NCBI GenBank assembly: GCA_030641945.1
Contig: DAOWLL010000101.1
Coordinates: 1 to 6,604, forward strand
Direction: 5' to 3'
Length of the DNA stretch: 6,604 nucleotides
Origin: Gammaproteobacteria bacterium
GTDB taxonomy: Bacteria > Pseudomonadota > Gammaproteobacteria > SZUA-229
Below, piece by piece: positions 5,814-6,604 of the stretch (position 1 is its first letter; every line of letters starts with the position of its first letter). The notes beneath the pieces were generated by a model that was given only the letters and a program-made list of their open reading frames with translations, searched no databases and was not told the DNA's origin. Both the position numbers and the translations under genes were made by a program.

Positions 5814-6604
5814 TGCATTCTAATTACTCACCAAAGCGCCTGTTTGTGCTGATCCTGTTATCAGGACTGGCTGCGTCCTGCGGTGTTAATGTTAAAGATG
5901 GCGCGCCCGATAAATTTAGTAAGAACTGGGACGAAATACCCGATGCGGTCCCCCGGGATGAAACGAAAAGCAAGTACGGCAACCCCGATTCTTACGAAGT
6001 ATTTGGCAAGCGCTACTATGTTATGGACAGCAGCGAAGGCTTCAAGCAGAAGGGCGATGCGTCATGGTACGGTACCAAGTTCCATGGTCAACGTGCATCA
6101 AGTGGCGAAACATACAATATGTATGCCATGACGGCAGCGCACAAGACCCTGCCGCTGCCATCCTATGTCGAAGTTAAAAATCTGAAAAATGGCCGCAAGG
6201 CTGTTGTAAAGGTCAATGACAGAGGCCCATTTCATGATGGGCGTATCATTGATCTTTCCTATGCTGCTGCTACCAAGCTGGGTGTGGTTGCAACTGGAAC
6301 AGCACCGGTAGAGATCCGTGTTATCAATAACGGTGTTATCAATGAGCGCAAGGATGCTGTTACCGGCATCGACGAACAGTATATAGATGAAAACGGTAAA
6401 CTCTATGTTCAGATTGCGGCATTTTCCACAGAAGAAAATGCACTGAAACTGATCACGGACTTACGCGAGAAGAGATTTCACAGTGTCCGCATTCATGTTG
6501 ATAACAATAAAGGGAAACTGCTATACAGGGTGCGGATAGGGCCTATGCCAACTGATATTGTTGCTGAAAAGGTGCTGGCGCAACTAAAAGAAATTAATTT
6601 AAAC
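5810..6604 (+). CDS. rlpA: RlpA, DPBB plus SPOR lipoprotein lytic transglycosylase (3' end beyond the window)
   Basis: RlpA is an outer-membrane lipoprotein that in Pseudomonas cleaves peptide-free (denuded) glycan strands at septa. 265 codons are visible before the window edge with no stop. Tandem ATGs occur at 5810 and 5813. The first gives a 4-nt ATGA overlap with the mltB stop, and an in-frame TGA at 5798-5800 excludes longer forms. From the first ATG, a signal sequence ends in LAASC with lipid-acceptor C24 followed by Gly, so outer-membrane sorting is likely. The DPBB domain (about 83-171) contains ASWYGTKFHG, SGETYNMYAMTAAH, and VNDRGPFHDGRIIDLSYAAA. E100, H111, and D137 have the spacing (11 and 37) of the P. 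aeruginosa residues I recall as E120, H131, and D157. The SPOR domain (about 199-262, YVQIAAFSTEENA onward), which binds denuded glycan, is almost complete, so only a few residues should be missing. Confidence 0.93.
   Translation, partial: MMHSNYSPKRLFVLILLSGLAASCGVNVKDGAPDKFSKNWDEIPDAVPRDETKSKYGNPDSYEVFGKRYYVMDSSEGFKQKGDASWYGTKFHGQRASSGETYNMYAMTAAHKTLPLPSYVEVKNLKNGRKAVVKVNDRGPFHDGRIIDLSYAAATKLGVVATGTAPVEIRVINNGVINERKDAVTGIDEQYIDENGKLYVQIAAFSTEENALKLITDLREKRFHSVRIHVDNNKGKLLYRVRIGPMPTDIVAEKVLAQLKEINLN

Noticed and set aside
5883..6131. An 82-codon frame near the right end
   Set aside because: It is a shifted reading of rlpA, whose true frame contains the lipobox, DPBB, and SPOR motifs.

Overview
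The window looks like chromosomal DNA from a gammaproteobacterium of middling GC content. The main reason is the order PBP2, RodA, MltB/SltB1-type transglycosylase, RlpA, which matches the Pseudomonas pbpA-rodA-sltB1-rlpA cluster. The species cannot be named from this sequence. The dispersed intergenic repeats suggest an environmental lineage rather than an enteric one.

Layout: positions 1-228 are non-coding. They hold two copies of a CTGTGxxCTCTGTGCCTCTG-type repeat and a 14-bp tandem repeat next to the adk stop. Positions 229-1227 (minus strand) encode adenylate kinase with four zinc-ligand-type cysteines and an unusual C-terminal extension of about 118 residues: a basic linker followed by a coiled coil. 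A good sigma70-like promoter lies just upstream of it. Positions 1228-1860 are a gene-free stretch between divergent genes. This stretch contains a set of nested inverted repeats that share the core GCCCGCAT, which is probably a MITE-like or decayed transposon structure, and a strong 49-nt hairpin.

Positions 1861-6604 (plus strand) are a tight operon for side-wall peptidoglycan synthesis and remodelling. mrdA (PBP2 transpeptidase) overlaps mrdB (RodA glycosyltransferase) by 11 nt. A soluble periplasmic MltB-family lytic transglycosylase follows after 25 nt. rlpA, a DPBB plus SPOR outer-membrane lipoprotein, then overlaps it by 4 nt and runs off the right edge. RodA polymerises lipid II and PBP2 cross-links the glycan as the elongasome core. 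The two downstream products cleave glycan strands. Catalytic residues are intact in all four.

No new defence or metabolic system is visible. The points most worth following up are the Adk extension and the nested inverted-repeat element where the cell-wall cluster departs from the usual gammaproteobacterial neighbourhood.
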